The notes below the pieces were generated by a model that worked only from the letters and a program-made list of their open reading frames with translations, was not told the origin of the DNA and did not search any database. 64,000 bases of DNA from Amphibalanus amphitrite (Eukaryota; Arthropoda; Thecostraca; Balanomorpha; Balanidae): contig NW_024881502.1 of assembly GCF_019059575.1 (NCBI RefSeq), forward strand, positions 2,000,501 through 2,064,500. The letters are read 5' to 3'. Below, piece by piece: positions 35,046 through 46,290 of this stretch. Made by a program: the position numbers and the translations under genes. Each line of letters opens with the position of its first letter. Position 1 is the first letter of the stretch.

Positions 35046-36130
35046 CGCACCCGCGGTCGGCGCGCTCGGCGGGACTGCCCCCGACCGGCGAGGGGAGCCC
35101 CGGGCCGGGCCGTCGCCGGTCGTTGGGCCGTTTCACGGCGCGCAGGGAGGGCCCGCGGCGTGCTCGGGGGATGCCTTGGAGCGGGACGGGCCCGCCGCGG
35201 TGCAGGGCGTGCTTGTTGAGCAGACGGCCGGTCCAAGAACGCGTCCCCTAGCCGTACCGCCCAGCGACCGTGCATGGCGAGAGAGGGAGCGGCTACCAGA
35301 ATAACGGCAAAACCGGAATAACGGTACCGGAATAAACTCGTAACACCAGTGGTGTTCGGCGGCCATCTCACGCTAGGTGCGGTAGGTATTATCCTCAGCT
35401 GAGTAGTGAGCAGGCCGCTTCCCTCACAGGGCTTGGGGAGCCGCGGCCCTGAGGGGGGCGTGCCACCGCCGCCGCCGTCCGGCCCGCTGCGAATGTCGCC
35501 ACACCAGTAAATCAGTGGCAGAGCTGCCCGCGGAGTGCAGCTGGCTGTACCGGGCCGACTCTCTCCAGGATGTGCTCGCAGAGGTGTGTCACCGCGGGCG
35601 TCTGCTCTCCTCACCGCTCCTCTCCGGTGCTCACAGCCGCGCTCAGCGCCGACCTCGTCACCCACAGCCGCGGCTCGGCCGGTGGCCGATCGACTCGGAT
35701 GCATACAGGGCGCAGTGAGCGCCTGCTCCGTGGGTCGGCTCGTGTATTGCAGTTCCGCCGTGCGCCGCAGATGGACCGGATGGCTCTCTGTCCTGGCACC
35801 TCGTCAGTCGGAGCCGATATGCGTCGGGCGGCTATCTCCCCGCGCTGATGAGAACTTAGCACGGAGCCGTGACGCAGGAAGTCGCCTTGACTAGACCAAT
35901 AAGAAGCACTGATTGCCAGGTCGAGGCCACCTCAGCGCGGACCCACAGATAGTCAACGGGCATAACGACAGAGCTCCAATCATTACGCAGCTAGTTTGAG
36001 CCCCGTATGCCCGTATCCGGCCGATAACGACCGTAGCTGTGCATTAAAGCTGCCAATATTCCAGGTGCTCTCAGCGATCACCCAATCCAATGGGCCGCGC
36101 ACTGCGCACCGCGCGCTGGCGCACGCCGCT
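35046..36130. other. GC-rich unassigned; one possible exon
   Basis: Mostly CpG-rich sequence with overlapping chance frames. A possible small exon at 35512-35585 is listed separately. Confidence 0.35.
35512..35585 (+). CDS. Possible short exon, unknown protein
   Basis: The frame AELPAECSWLYRADSLQDVLAE looks protein-like, has GC-ending codons like the real exons, and is followed by GCAGAG|GTGTGT, a fair donor. An acceptor-like accagtaaatcag lies just upstream. I do not recognise the protein, and the sequence may be chance. Confidence 0.2.
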
Positions 36131-36295
36131 CACGTGCCACCGACCGACGGACGGACAACTGACGGACCGACGGACGGACAACTGACGGACCGACGGACGG
36201 ACAACTGACGGACGGGCGGACAACTGACGGACGGACAACTGACGGACCGACGGACAACTGACGGACGGGCTGACGGACGGGCTGACTGACTGACA
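36131..36295. repeat. GGACGGACAACTGACGGACC array
   Basis: About seven variable units of 16-24 bp. Confidence 0.9.
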
Positions 36296-36351
36296 GTGAC
36301 TGCACACCTCTGCGAGGGCTACTGTCAGTCGGCGGGCGGCCGGCTGACGGA

Positions 36352-36540
36352 CGGAGCACAGCCGAGAGCACAGCCGAGAGCACAGCCGATAACTCAGCCG
36401 AGAGCACAGCCGAGAACTCCGCCGAGATCTCAGCCGAGAGCACAGCCGAGAGCACAGCCGAGAGCACAGCCGATAACTCAGCCGAGAGCACAGCCGAGAA
36501 CTCAGCCGAGAGCACAGCCGAGAACTCAGCCGAGGGTTCA
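36352..36540. repeat. 12-bp ACAGCCGAGAGC array
   Basis: About 15 units of 12 bp; all frames are open because the unit is a multiple of three without stops. Confidence 0.95.
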
Positions 36541-37987
36541 ATCAAAAATCTTGTCGAATATAGTGGTGAAAAATTGACTGATATTTTGCAGGAAGCCCTG
36601 ATAACTTGTTTAGCAACTTCGCGGAAGTGAATTGGTAGCGTTTGTTGGCCATGCCCTGGGATCCACCCGCCGCGCTGAGGCATGCTTCGTCCTGGCCGCG
36701 CCCAGGCTTGTCAATCAGGGTAACCTCCCTCCCCGTTGGCTTCGCTCGCTGATATAATAATGTAAGTGCGTTCTGCTCACTTCTAGCTGCCTGCAGATGA
36801 CTTAATGGGGCTTTCCAGCAAGACTCATGCACCAAAAGCCCAGTTAGGAAAGTTCGGAATTGCACTTGATCCACCATAATTGCGTTTTGGCTGCTCATAG
36901 GTTAAAACTTTTAAAAGGACTTCCTTCGCTAACCTAGGATGATAATTGACCCAAATTGGGACCTGACAGTTGACACCAAAAGCACACAATCTTCAGCTAA
37001 GCTAAATGATGTCTTATAAAAGCATGATTTTCTTGTCTCGTTAGAATCTAGCGCAATCATACATCTTAACATAACACACATGTTCGGTCAATTCTGGGAC
37101 ACTCCGTAGGTATTACACAAGCACCCAAATTTAGATCATGTCAAAAGTGGTGAAAACGCACGAAGGTGATCGTTGTTGACCATAATCCCGGCTTAGAAGC
37201 CCTGCTCTGCACTCAGTGGGGAAACCCGCTGTCGGAGACTGCAGTGGCGGCGGGCTGGCGGCCGGCCCCGTCCATATCTGGGGAGCGGCGCCGGTAGCTC
37301 CGACCGGCCGCGCGGCGCCCGCTGCAGAGGTGCGGTCTGTTTGTGTGCACACCTCGTCTGCACTGACCACACAAACCGACCCACATACTCGAGCCGCCCA
37401 CCGGAGAACCGCTGCAGGGGAGCCACGAGAACATTTTTGCGAGGAAATTAGCTGTTTGTGGGCTGTAATGTTCGGTAATTTATGGCCCGCAAACATTGAT
37501 TTAGAGATAATAAATGCAGTCCAAATAAAATGCCTAACCATAGATAAATATCGAAAATTACTACGAAAAGATATCCTTTCCTCTTCAATCCCCACAATTA
37601 TTTCCATCTCGCTCAAATCTCGTTTACTTATAAACAATTCAAATTTGTAGGTATATTTCGCGTGCCCATATAGTTATGTCTAACTATTGTCTATGTTCAG
37701 TCATCGCAAAATCCAACAATTCGTTTGGGATGATGGAGGAGGCAAATAGTGGCGGTGAGATGTGGAATTGGTTATCGGGATGAGCTTAGAGCCGAGCAAG
37801 AGGCGTACCCAAGGGGGGACGGGGTGTCCCCCCTGGGGTTTTCAGGGCCCCCGGATGGAATCAGGGGCTCTGCGGGCCGAAAGTCTACGCTGGTCAAAAT
37901 CACGTCGGAGGCGAACGAAATTCACGGCAATCCCAAAAATCACGTCAGGACAATAAGGGCTAAGGGCCATCTGACCAGCCTCATAGC
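36541..37987. other. Unassigned sequence
   Basis: A 118-codon - strand frame (36542-36898) has no recognised family. GC-rich at 37200-37430, AT-rich around. No exon or RNA supported. Confidence 0.35.
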
Positions 37988-38876
37988 CTAGCCCTCGCAT
38001 GTGTGCGGCGTTTGCCAGCTTCTAATGTGTAGGGGGGGGGGGTCGGTTGGACCCCCCCCTTGCCGTTTGGCCCCTGATCGAGCTAGAGCTTCGCGGAAAA
38101 AACGAGCGTGTTGCCCATGACGAGAGGAAGCCGATGATACCCAATTTTAAGGTCCTAGGTCATTGGTTGACCTTCCAGGTCAGGTCAATGACCCAAAGTC
38201 GGGAAAATCGGGACCTGTTAGAAAGTCGTAAAGTGTGGCTGCTAAGGGGTTTTTCGGGGTGCTGATCACGAATATCGTGTTAGTTTTGATCACAGATGAT
38301 GTCCTGAAGCATTTAGACCAGGTCGGGTCAGGTCAGGTCAGGTCAACCAGTAGGCGTCGTGACGGGTATTCGTAGTACGTGTCAACCGCCTCTGACAGCT
38401 TCGTAACATGTTACGAAGTCACCAAAACTACTTCGTAAATGTTCAAATGGTTGCTAAATTCGAATTCAGCTCCAAAAACTAGCCTAAAAACATGTAAAAC
38501 TCGAAAAAGTGACCCGAGGTCACCCGAGGTCACCAAAGGTCAATGACCTGACCTGACCTTCAGGTGACCTTGACACACACGGGAGTAACATCAAATCACA
38601 TGTTTGAACGTTTGAAACCACGAAAAGCTTGCAAACACGCGGCTAGTGCGAGCCTTCATACGCGAAATCGCGATTCCGGCCAAACATGGTCTCGGAAAAG
38701 AGGTCACAGGTCAAAGGTCATTTGGGTCAGGGTCATGAAATTTTCAGGGTAGGTGTAAAATTGATCAATGCGAGGGTACTGAAAATTTCGTCGCGATCGG
38801 CCGCTTTTTACGCGAGTTATTCGCGAAAAACCATGGGGAGGGTCCATCCGACCCCCCCTACACATGCGAGGGCTAG
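37988..38876. mobile_element. Hairpin-ended element, CTAG-flanked (copy F4)
   Basis: CTAG (37988-37991) precedes CCCTCGCATGTGTG; ACACATGCGAGGG precedes CTAG (38873-38876). The ends match the TTAA elements (CCCTCG) but the flanking tetramer is CTAG. GC hairpins lie at 38031-38058 and 38836-38860, and TTATTCGCGAAAAACC at about 38818. AGGTCA arrays lie at 38310-38345 and 38505-38575. Non-coding. Confidence 0.8.
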
Positions 38877-38919
38877 GGTCCTTCTTGCTACCTGAGGCCT
38901 CCTGTGAGCCTAAGTCTTC

Positions 38920-39320
38920 ATAGATGATTTGACGCGAATCGATCATTATCAGCGGTAAGCAGCGCAATGCGAAGACGGAACCGTCCGGCGCCGGCACAGT
39001 CTACCAGTCAGGCGGCGAGTAGCGTCCGCACAGTCTACCAGTCAGGCGGCGAGTAGCGCCGGCACAGTCTACCAGTCAGGCGGCGAGTAGCGCCGGCACA
39101 GTCTACCAGTCAGGCGGCGAGTAGCGCCGGCACAGTCTACCAGTCAGGCGGCGAGTAGCGCCGGCACAGTCTACCAGTCAGGCGGCGAGTAGCGTCGGCA
39201 GCCGGCCGCCGCGCCGTCGCTCCGGCAGGATGTCTGACTTTACACCGCTATTACTAGAAAAGTTGTGGGCTGATTTACTTATTGCTTTCATACTTCAAAA
39301 TTTGACGTTCATATAGTGAT
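38920..39320. mobile_element. F5-type fragment with expanded 34-bp unit
   Basis: The left part (GATTTGACGCGAATC through GACGGAACCGTCC) and right part (CCGCGCCGTCGC, GGCAGGATGT, TTTACACCGCTATTACTA) align with 39885-40050 inside the neighbouring element F5. Between them the single F5 unit has expanded into an array. Confidence 0.75.
38995..39200. repeat. 34-bp minisatellite
   Basis: Six copies of CACAGTCTACCAGTCAGGCG plus GCGAGTAGCGCCGG, at exact 34-bp spacing (38995, 39029, 39063, 39097, 39131, 39165). Confidence 0.96.
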
Positions 39321-39338
39321 TAACCTCGTGATCTTTAA

Positions 39339-40207
39339 TAAACACGCGCAGTGGAAGGGTTGCGAGTACTACGCCCAGTGGAAGGGGGGGGGGCGGATGG
39401 CGCCCCCCCTAAGATCTCAGCTCCCACTGGAGCTACAAAGACGAAATTTGGAGGGTGGGTAGGGACCCTGGGGAACTCTGTTGTGTGTGAATTTCATGAC
39501 CCTAGGTTAATATCTTCAAGGTCAAATGAGGTCAAATGTGGTCAAATCTGCCATATGAGCGAGTTTTTTGCGTTTACACGCCGATAACTCAAAAAGTTAC
39601 CGGCCGATTTTCTTTTTCTTTCACTATACGAAAGAACATACATTTGTGAGTATGTATGGTGAATTTCAAGTTATTCCAGCAATAAATATGGCAGTTAGAA
39701 GTTAGAACTTAGAAGCCTGCTAAGCGTAATATGTCGCCGGCGGAAGCGGGATCGGCCGACGCGGGAAACGCGGCAATCACAATTTTGTGTTTACACACTC
39801 ATAACTCAAGTTGTTACCCGCCGATTTTCAAAATTCTTTAACCATAAGATTGCCTGCACATTTCTTAGTCTTCTAACCGAATTTGACGCAAATCAAATAT
39901 AATCAGCGGTAAGGAGCGCGATGTAAAGACGGAACCGTCCCGCCCCGGCACAGTCTACTATTCAGGCGGCGCGTAACGGCTAACGCCGGCCGCCGCGCCG
40001 CCGCGGCGGCAGGATGTTTGCCTTTACACCGTTATTACTATAAAAGTTGTGAACCGATTTTCTTATTTCTTGCACGAGAAGATCCGCAATTCAATTCTTG
40101 ACAGGTGGCCAAAATTTCATATTGATATTATGCTCGCGGCGCGAGTTATTGGCGAAAAACAGGAGGGGTGGGCGAAATCCGGTGCCCCCTTCCACTGCGC
40201 GTGTTAA
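39339..40207. mobile_element. TTAA element with terminal GC hairpins (copy F5)
   Basis: TAAA (39339-39342, a decayed TTAA) precedes CACGCGCAGTGGAAGGG; CCCTTCCACTGCGCGTG precedes TTAA (40204-40207). Hairpins lie at 39385-39412 and 40161-40192; GTTATTGGCGAAAAAC lies at about 40146. CCCCCCTAAGATCTC near the left end matches F3's right end inverted. Non-coding. Confidence 0.8.
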
Positions 40208-40904
40208 GTGAGCTTTATACGTCTTTCCCCTCTTTAGCCGTTCGTGTTATGAAAAAGGTCCTGGCCTGGCGAGGGTTAACCTCTCCCGATAAGCCAGCCA
40301 TACGTATGGGGTTGTCCAAGCAATCCCTACTTTGGGCCGGCGCTGGTGAATAGGAACACCATAGACAAGACATACAAGCCGAGTTCTGGACAAAATTCAA
40401 TCCACCAGAAGAGATGTGCTGCTGCTGATAAGAAAATGACATCAGCTGTTAGGCCCCTGCTAAGATCGGCGAAACGGCCTTCGCGGAGATCGGTCCGGCG
40501 ATCTCCAGTCTGAGCCAGGTGACGCCACTCTGATAGCACGCTCATGAAAGCTGCAGAACAGAATGTCAGCGCGACTGTCAGAATGCTGGGCCCGGTTCCG
40601 GAGGAGACTTACCGGCAGCTGGCCGTACCAGTTGGCGACGGCACGCTCACCTGCCGACGTCACGGACCGGCTGCCCACAGCAGCTGGGCCAATCGGGGAG
40701 CGGCCATGGCGCGCTCTCAGCGGCTGATGACGTCACCCGGAGCTGCGGCTCCGTGCAGCTACGCAGCCGCCGATTCGGGGGAAACTCCGACGCTGAGCCG
40801 TCCTCCGCCGGCACAGTGCGGCCGGACGCTGTCACACGGCTGCCAGGCGACAGAGGACCTGGTGACAGCGCCTGGTCGCGGGTGAGACGCGACTGTCCCC
40901 CGCG
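40208..40904. other. Unassigned sequence
   Basis: GC-rich from 40440. On the - strand a stretch ending AACTGGTACGGCCAGCTGCC (40655-40617) lies between a cggcag acceptor and a gtaagt donor, but it is too short to support as an exon. Confidence 0.3.
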
Positions 40905-41000
40905 GCCGTGTGCCGCCCCTAGTCCGTGCACCGCGGCCGGGTGCCGCCCCTAGACCGTCCCCCGCGGCCGGGTGCCGCCCCTAGACCGTCCCCCGTGGCC
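40905..41000. repeat. 34-bp GCGGCCGGGTGCCGCCCCTA repeat
   Basis: Three copies with variants. Confidence 0.88.
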
Positions 41001-41329
41001 GATCTCAGCGGCGCGGCCGTAGAGGTTCGGTTGGGTTAGGTTTGGTTTGGTTCGGTTATATTAGGTGGTTGGGCTGGGTGACACCGGCGCCGACCGGAGC
41101 CGCAGACTGGTGACAGACCAAGACCAATTCTGGGCGCTTCTTTGTTGGGTCGGGTTGAGTCTAATTAGGTTGAGTCTCTGTGAGTCCAGTGAGGCCATGT
41201 ACATTATTTGTCTGGGCGGCTGCTCCCGGTGCGGCGGCTCCCGGCGGCTCCCGGCTGCTCCCGGCGGCTCCCGGCTGCTCCCGCCGCGGCTGAGCCCGTC
41301 CCGGGAGAGGCAGCTGCGGCACCCAGCCA

Positions 41330-41945
41330 CTCCTACAGTCGGCCCGTGAGCCTGCACTCCGGAGTCGGCTGGTGGCGAGTGCTGCCTGCTGGCCGTCCAG
41401 CCACTCCTACAGTCGGCCTGTGAGCCTGCACTCCGGAGTCGGCTGGTGGCGAGTGCTGGCCGTCCAGCCGCCCCAGCAGTCGGCCTGTGAGCCTGCCCTG
41501 CACTCCGGAGTCGGCTGGTGGCGAGTGCTGCCTGCTGGCCGTCCAGCCACTCCTACAGTCGGCCTGTGAGCCTGCACTCCGGAGTCGGCTGGTGGCGAGT
41601 GCTGGCCGTCCAGCCGCCCCAACAGTCGGCCTGTGAGCCTGCACTCCGGAGTCGGCTGGTGGCGAGTGCTGGAAGTCCAGCCGCCCCAACAGTCGGCCTG
41701 TGAGCCTGCACTCCGGAGTCGGCTGGTGGCGAGTGCTGGAAGTCCAGCCGCCCCAACAGTCGGCCTGTGAGCCTGCACTCCGGAGTCGGCTGGTGGCGAG
41801 TGCTGGAAGTCCAGCCGCCCCAACAGTCGGCCTGTGAGCCTGCACTCCGGAGTCGGCTGGTGGCGAGTGCTGGAAGTCCAGCCGCCCCAGCAGTCGGCCT
41901 GTGAGCCTGCACTCTCCGGAGTCGGCTGGTGGCGAGTGCTGGCCA
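41330..41945. repeat. ~67-bp minisatellite
   Basis: About nine units containing CACTCCGGAGTCGGCTGGTG, then GCGAGTGCTG and a variable linker (CCTGCTGGCCGTCC or GAAGTCC). Spacing is 67 bp in the regular part. The long open frames on both strands come from the repeat. A GGCTCCCGGCTGCTCCCGGC run precedes it (41210-41290). Confidence 0.95.
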
Positions 41946-42094
41946 CCCAGCCCGAAACAGGGCCGCTGGATTTGGGGTAGATCAGTGTGGGATTTTCTGG
42001 GACTAGATCGGAGGGATAGGGGAGCGGTTTTAGGTACCGCCGCGGCCAAATAAGGGACGGCTCCGCGCCGCGCCGTGGGAGGCGATGACGCCAC

Positions 42095-42215
42095 TGACCC
42101 CAGTGACGTCAGCGGGCAGTGAGGCGACATTGCATGACTCGGCGGTCCGGTCACTGCGCACCGCGCCGCCGGGACTTATATAGCGGACGTGGGGGCACAG
42201 CCCGAGGGCAGTGAC
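42095..42215 (+). promoter_or_regulatory. Candidate TATA promoter with CRE
   Basis: A perfect CRE (TGACGTCA, about 42104), TGACTC (about 42136) and TATATA (42177-42182), with GGGCAGTGACC about 30 bp downstream (42206-42216), form a coherent + strand core promoter. No coding exon could be assigned downstream, so the transcript is unknown. Confidence 0.35.
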
Positions 42216-42515
42216 CGCCGGCCGGCTGCTCCGTGACCAAAGACCGTGCCATTTCGCATTGAGAATTCGCCATTTCATCCGAGACATTGCATTGGTATGG
42301 AACGGAGCACCGACATCGGCAGACCTACCACACACAGGCAATGTGTTCGCCGTCCAACTTAACAAGCTCATCACTGTGGACACCTAATCTGCGCGAGCTG
42401 GTAATTAAAACTGACAGGGGCAGTCAGGGACGTATAACCAAAAACTGGAGTGGCCAGAATCGTCTGAGAGATGGCTCGTAGAAGAAACTTCCTCAGGCGT
42501 CCCGCCCGTTCCCAG
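42216..42515. other. Unassigned sequence after promoter-like site
   Basis: The first ATGs (42297 and others) open only short frames; nothing recognised. Confidence 0.3.
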
Positions 42516-42519
42516 CCAT

Positions 42520-42775
42520 GCTGTATCGCCTCGCCCCGTCCCCAGCTGCTGTATCGTCCCGTCCCTAGCTGCTGTATCGTCCCGTCCCCGGCTGCTGTAT
42601 CGCCCCGTCCCGTCCCCGGCTACTGCTGTATCGCCCCGTCCCCGGCTGCTGTATCATCCCGTCCCCGGCTGCTGTATCGCCCGGTGCCGGCCCCGGCTGC
42701 TGTATCGCCCGGTGCCGGCCCGTCCCCAGCTGCTGTATCGTCCCGTCCCCGGCTGCTGTATCGCCCGGCCGCTGC
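42520..42775. repeat. CCCGTCCCCGGCTGCTGTATCG minisatellite
   Basis: About 11 units of 22 bp with insertions (GGTGCCGGCC). Confidence 0.93.
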
Positions 42776-42971
42776 GGCCGGCGGCGGGCTGAGCCAGCCC
42801 TGACACGCCGTTCGGCAGCCGCCGCTATTTGTTCTGACTCGGTGCCAGCGGTTCCCGACGGCCGGCCCAGGGTGTGGCGGGCCTCCCTCCCGCCCCTCCC
42901 GAGTCCCGACACAGCCGCCCACAGCCGCTGGCCACTGGGTCTTTGTAAGTGATAATGACACATAGCATATT

Positions 42972-43070
42972 GGTAGGTCCCGGGCCGCTCTGGTCCCGTA
43001 CTGCTGTGGTCCCGGACCGCTCTGGTCCCGTACTGCTGTGGTCCCGTTCTGCTGTGGTCCCGGACTGACC
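42972..43070. repeat. GGTCCCGTACTGCTGTGGTC repeat
   Basis: Five to six units of about 17 bp, alternating GTACTGCTGT and GGACCGCTCT. Confidence 0.88.
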
Positions 43071-43080
43071 CATGGCCGGC

Positions 43081-45100
43081 CAGTGAGGCGGTCGGACAAC
43101 CACGTGCATAGGGTTCCTATACTATACATGCACGGACTTCCCCTGTTGCCTCCTCACAGTACGCAAGAGAAATGGCCTGGTTGAAGCTCGTAGTGGCAAT
43201 GCTATATGCTCCTTTCAGATGATACACCAGTTAGGCGTAGGGAGGCATCCAGTGGGAGCTGCGGCATAGGACGCATGCCACACCGGCCACCGCCGGGCTC
43301 GGAGAGGTGCCACGGCTTCTTACACGCCACACAAAGACAGGCTCGATGGTCCTCATCGATTGGCTGATGGCAGAGCAGTGGCAGCAGGGATGTACGGTTT
43401 TACCAGCTGGTTGCTTGTCTTGGACCGCCGGGAGCGCCGACCCACAGCGTTCGGCAACAACTCACGGGCCAGCTCACCTCCGCCTGCTTCAATCGGAAGA
43501 AACAACCCAAAATAGGCATGCATTTCGAAAGCTATTTTCACATTTTGAAGAAAAAAAAATAGTTAGATAAATCCTGGAAACAGATGAGTATAAGTGCCTA
43601 CTTGATAGAACATAAGATCGTTATTTTTCCAATGAATGTGTCTCGAACGTGCTCGTTCAGTTTTCATACTCTGGGAGCGTTCGTCAATTAGGGAGCGTTC
43701 GTCACATGTCATCGGCAGCAGCGCCTGGCCGCGGCTGAGGGCAAACTAAGCACACACATGTGTCCTGTGACGGCGCACTTTGTCCCGTTTGCAGAGCTCG
43801 CTTCTCGCTGGTAGGTGCCTACGAACCCGGCGTGCAAATGCCAGTAACCTGACGGTGCCGGCCAGGTGCGCCCGTCGGGCGGTCCGCGGGGCCGCGACCC
43901 TGACAGGAATGCCGCCGCTGCCCGCCGACGTCTCCGGCGGGACGGCCGGCAGGGCGACCCGCGCTCACGTCCGCCACTCGGCAGCACTGTGCAGTGTGAA
44001 CACACCGCGCCGGTCCGCTACAGGCCCCTGCTCCTCGCCGCCGCAGTGTCACCGGCCGTATTGTTTGCGCCATCACTGGCGGCGGACTGGTAACAAGCGA
44101 GGCATTCGTTCGATGCCAGATGAAAACGCACGGCCTTTTGGCCTTGAAAATGGTCACCTTAACAAAGTATCCACACATGGGCCCTGAGGACTTGAGGGCG
44201 AGCGTTTGAACCCTGACTAACTCGGTATATACCAACCAAACTCAGTAAACAGGATATATAACAGGTATAACTGAGTCCATACCGCCGACTGCACACTGGG
44301 CCAAATATTCTGGTAACACATTCACGAAACTGGAAAGAACGGCCTAGCCCGCTGTGTCACGCCCTGGCGTTCGGAATGCCCCGCGCGCTTGGCCGCCCGG
44401 CGTCTCCCGTCCGTCCGTTCCGTCCTGGTTTCGGCGGCGGTCTCTCAGAACGACTGTGTGTACAGTCGGCTGAACAGGCCGCAAACGACCCTCCCGGACC
44501 CTGTCTTCGGGGGAAGGCGGAGCTAAATAAAACAGCGGCTGCCGACAGGCGAGCTCCTTGCCGCGGCTCCGTCTGCAGGGCCCGCGATACTTTTCAGCGC
44601 CCACCCCTAAACACGCCAAGGCTGCATGAAGAAAGACGGGATCGTCGGAACGGCTTTGCATTCCGCCGGCTTCCCATCCCTGTCCCCGAGCAAACATCAT
44701 CACCTCCCCGCCCAGCGGCCCAAAGTTCGCTAATTGTCTCCTGGCGATCGGTAGAAGACTGTAGATGAGGCCCGCCGTTTGTGAGTTTCCAGCTCCGATA
44801 GCTGCCCGGCCGCGGTGCCTGCGGCGGCGCGTGCTATGCCGGCCGCTCGGCTACGGACCGGCCGGCGCGGCGGATAGCTCGGCGTTCTGAGTATAGGGGT
44901 GGCGGCGGCGGAATTTCCACGGCGTCCGGCGCCGAGGCTGCTCTGGAACACGGGGATTATAGCCGGTCCTGTCCACTGGGTGGCTCCACACTCAGAGTTC
45001 CCACGGAGAGCGACGGTCGGTCCCCGCCCCACCTGTCCAGGACAACACAACTATATTGCACAAAAGCCTAAACGCCATACAACTAAAGCGTCTCTGACTC
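43081..45100. other. Unassigned, CpG-rich
   Basis: Two kilobases of mixed to CpG-rich sequence (43840-44100 and 44340-45030 especially). Long frames occur on both strands at once and share no family. No exon or RNA gene is supported. Confidence 0.35.
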
Positions 45101-45104
45101 TCTG

Positions 45105-45131
45105 TAGACAGACACACAGACAGACATACAT

Positions 45132-45162
<31 letters not shown>

Positions 45163-45165
45163 GTG
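45105..45165. repeat. (CAGA)n microsatellite
   Basis: About 60 bp of CAGA/CATA tetramers. Confidence 0.95.
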
Positions 45166-45224
45166 TTCTGTAATTGGAGTATGTGACAGGTGACAGTTGA
45201 CAGATGTTATATGTGTTTAACAGG

Positions 45225-45625
45225 TCGTGCAGTCTTGTTGTTGGCCGTGCTGTTCTGTAACTGGAGGTCCGCCGGCCGTGCTGTTCTATAAGTGGAGGTA
45301 CACCGGCCGTGCTGTTCTGTAAGTGGAGGTACACCGGCCGTGCTGTTCTGTAACTGGAGGTCCGCCGGCCGTGCTGTTCTGTAACTGAAGGTCCGCCGGC
45401 CGTGCTGTTCTGTAACTGGAGGTACACCGGCCGTGCTGTTCTGTAACTGAAGGTCCGCCGGCCGTGCTGTTCTGTAACTGGGGTCCGCCGGCCGTGCTGT
45501 TCTGTAACTGGAGGTCCGCCGGCCGTGCTGTTCTGTAACTGGAGGTCCGCCGGCCGTGCTGTTCTGTAACTGAAGATCCACCGGCCGTGCTGTTCTGTAA
45601 CCGGAGGTCCGTCGGCCGTGCTGCC
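45225..45625. repeat. 31-bp minisatellite
   Basis: About 13 units of CTGGAGGTCCGCCGGCCGTG plus CTGTTCTGTAA. The unit lacks - strand stops in all frames, giving overlapping open frames there. Confidence 0.96.
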
Positions 45626-46042
45626 CAGCGATGGCGTGCTCTGTGGCCAACCATCTACTGCGCTGAGGCATCAGGCAGCGGTCCGCGCTCCGTGTCAGAC
45701 AGACTATATGTACTGCGTACCAACATTCCTACCGAACAGTGCCGTCACGCACCACAAACTAATTGACGTCAGAGGGCATTATCAGCGGCCCAGTTTTCCC
45801 GCATATTGACGGCGTTTCATGTTGAGTGCTATCGCGGCCTATGAACAGCCCATGGCGGACACAAGCTGGCTGACGCCGAACAATTTCAGCCCCTCATTGA
45901 AAACCATCGGGCACCTGTGATCTCTCGATTAGCTCACATGCAACCCCGGCCAGTACGCCACTATTTGAGGCATTCCCCGTGCGAGCACCGCTACCGCAGC
46001 ATCAGGGAACACTGCCCAGACAGCTGTCTGCTCCTGTAACCA
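45626..46042. other. Unassigned sequence
   Basis: Single-copy-looking spacer between two arrays; nothing recognised. Confidence 0.4.
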
Positions 46043-46290
46043 TCATACACTGAGCAGACACTGTGCAGACAACAAGCCTGCTCTAGTAACCAGACACTGT
46101 GCAGACAACAAGCCTGCTCTAGTAACCAGACACTGAGCAGACAACAAGCCTGCTCTAGTAACCAGACACTGTGCAGACAACAAGCCTGCTCTAGTAACCA
46201 GACACTGAGCAGACAACAAGCCTGCTCTAGTAACCAGACACTGTGCAGACAACAAACCTGCTCTAGTAACCAGACACTGAGCAGACACAA
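46043..46290. repeat. 36-bp minisatellite
   Basis: Six to seven units of ACTGTGCAGACAACAAGCCT plus GCTCTAGTAACCAGAC, grading into the larger array. Confidence 0.95.

Noticed and set aside
36542..36898. 118-codon open frame on the - strand
   Set aside because: Mixed codon use, no splice context and no recognised family.
40617..40655. Short - strand exon between cggcag and gtaagt
   Set aside because: About 38 nt with no recognised peptide; splice-like strings are common in such GC-rich DNA.
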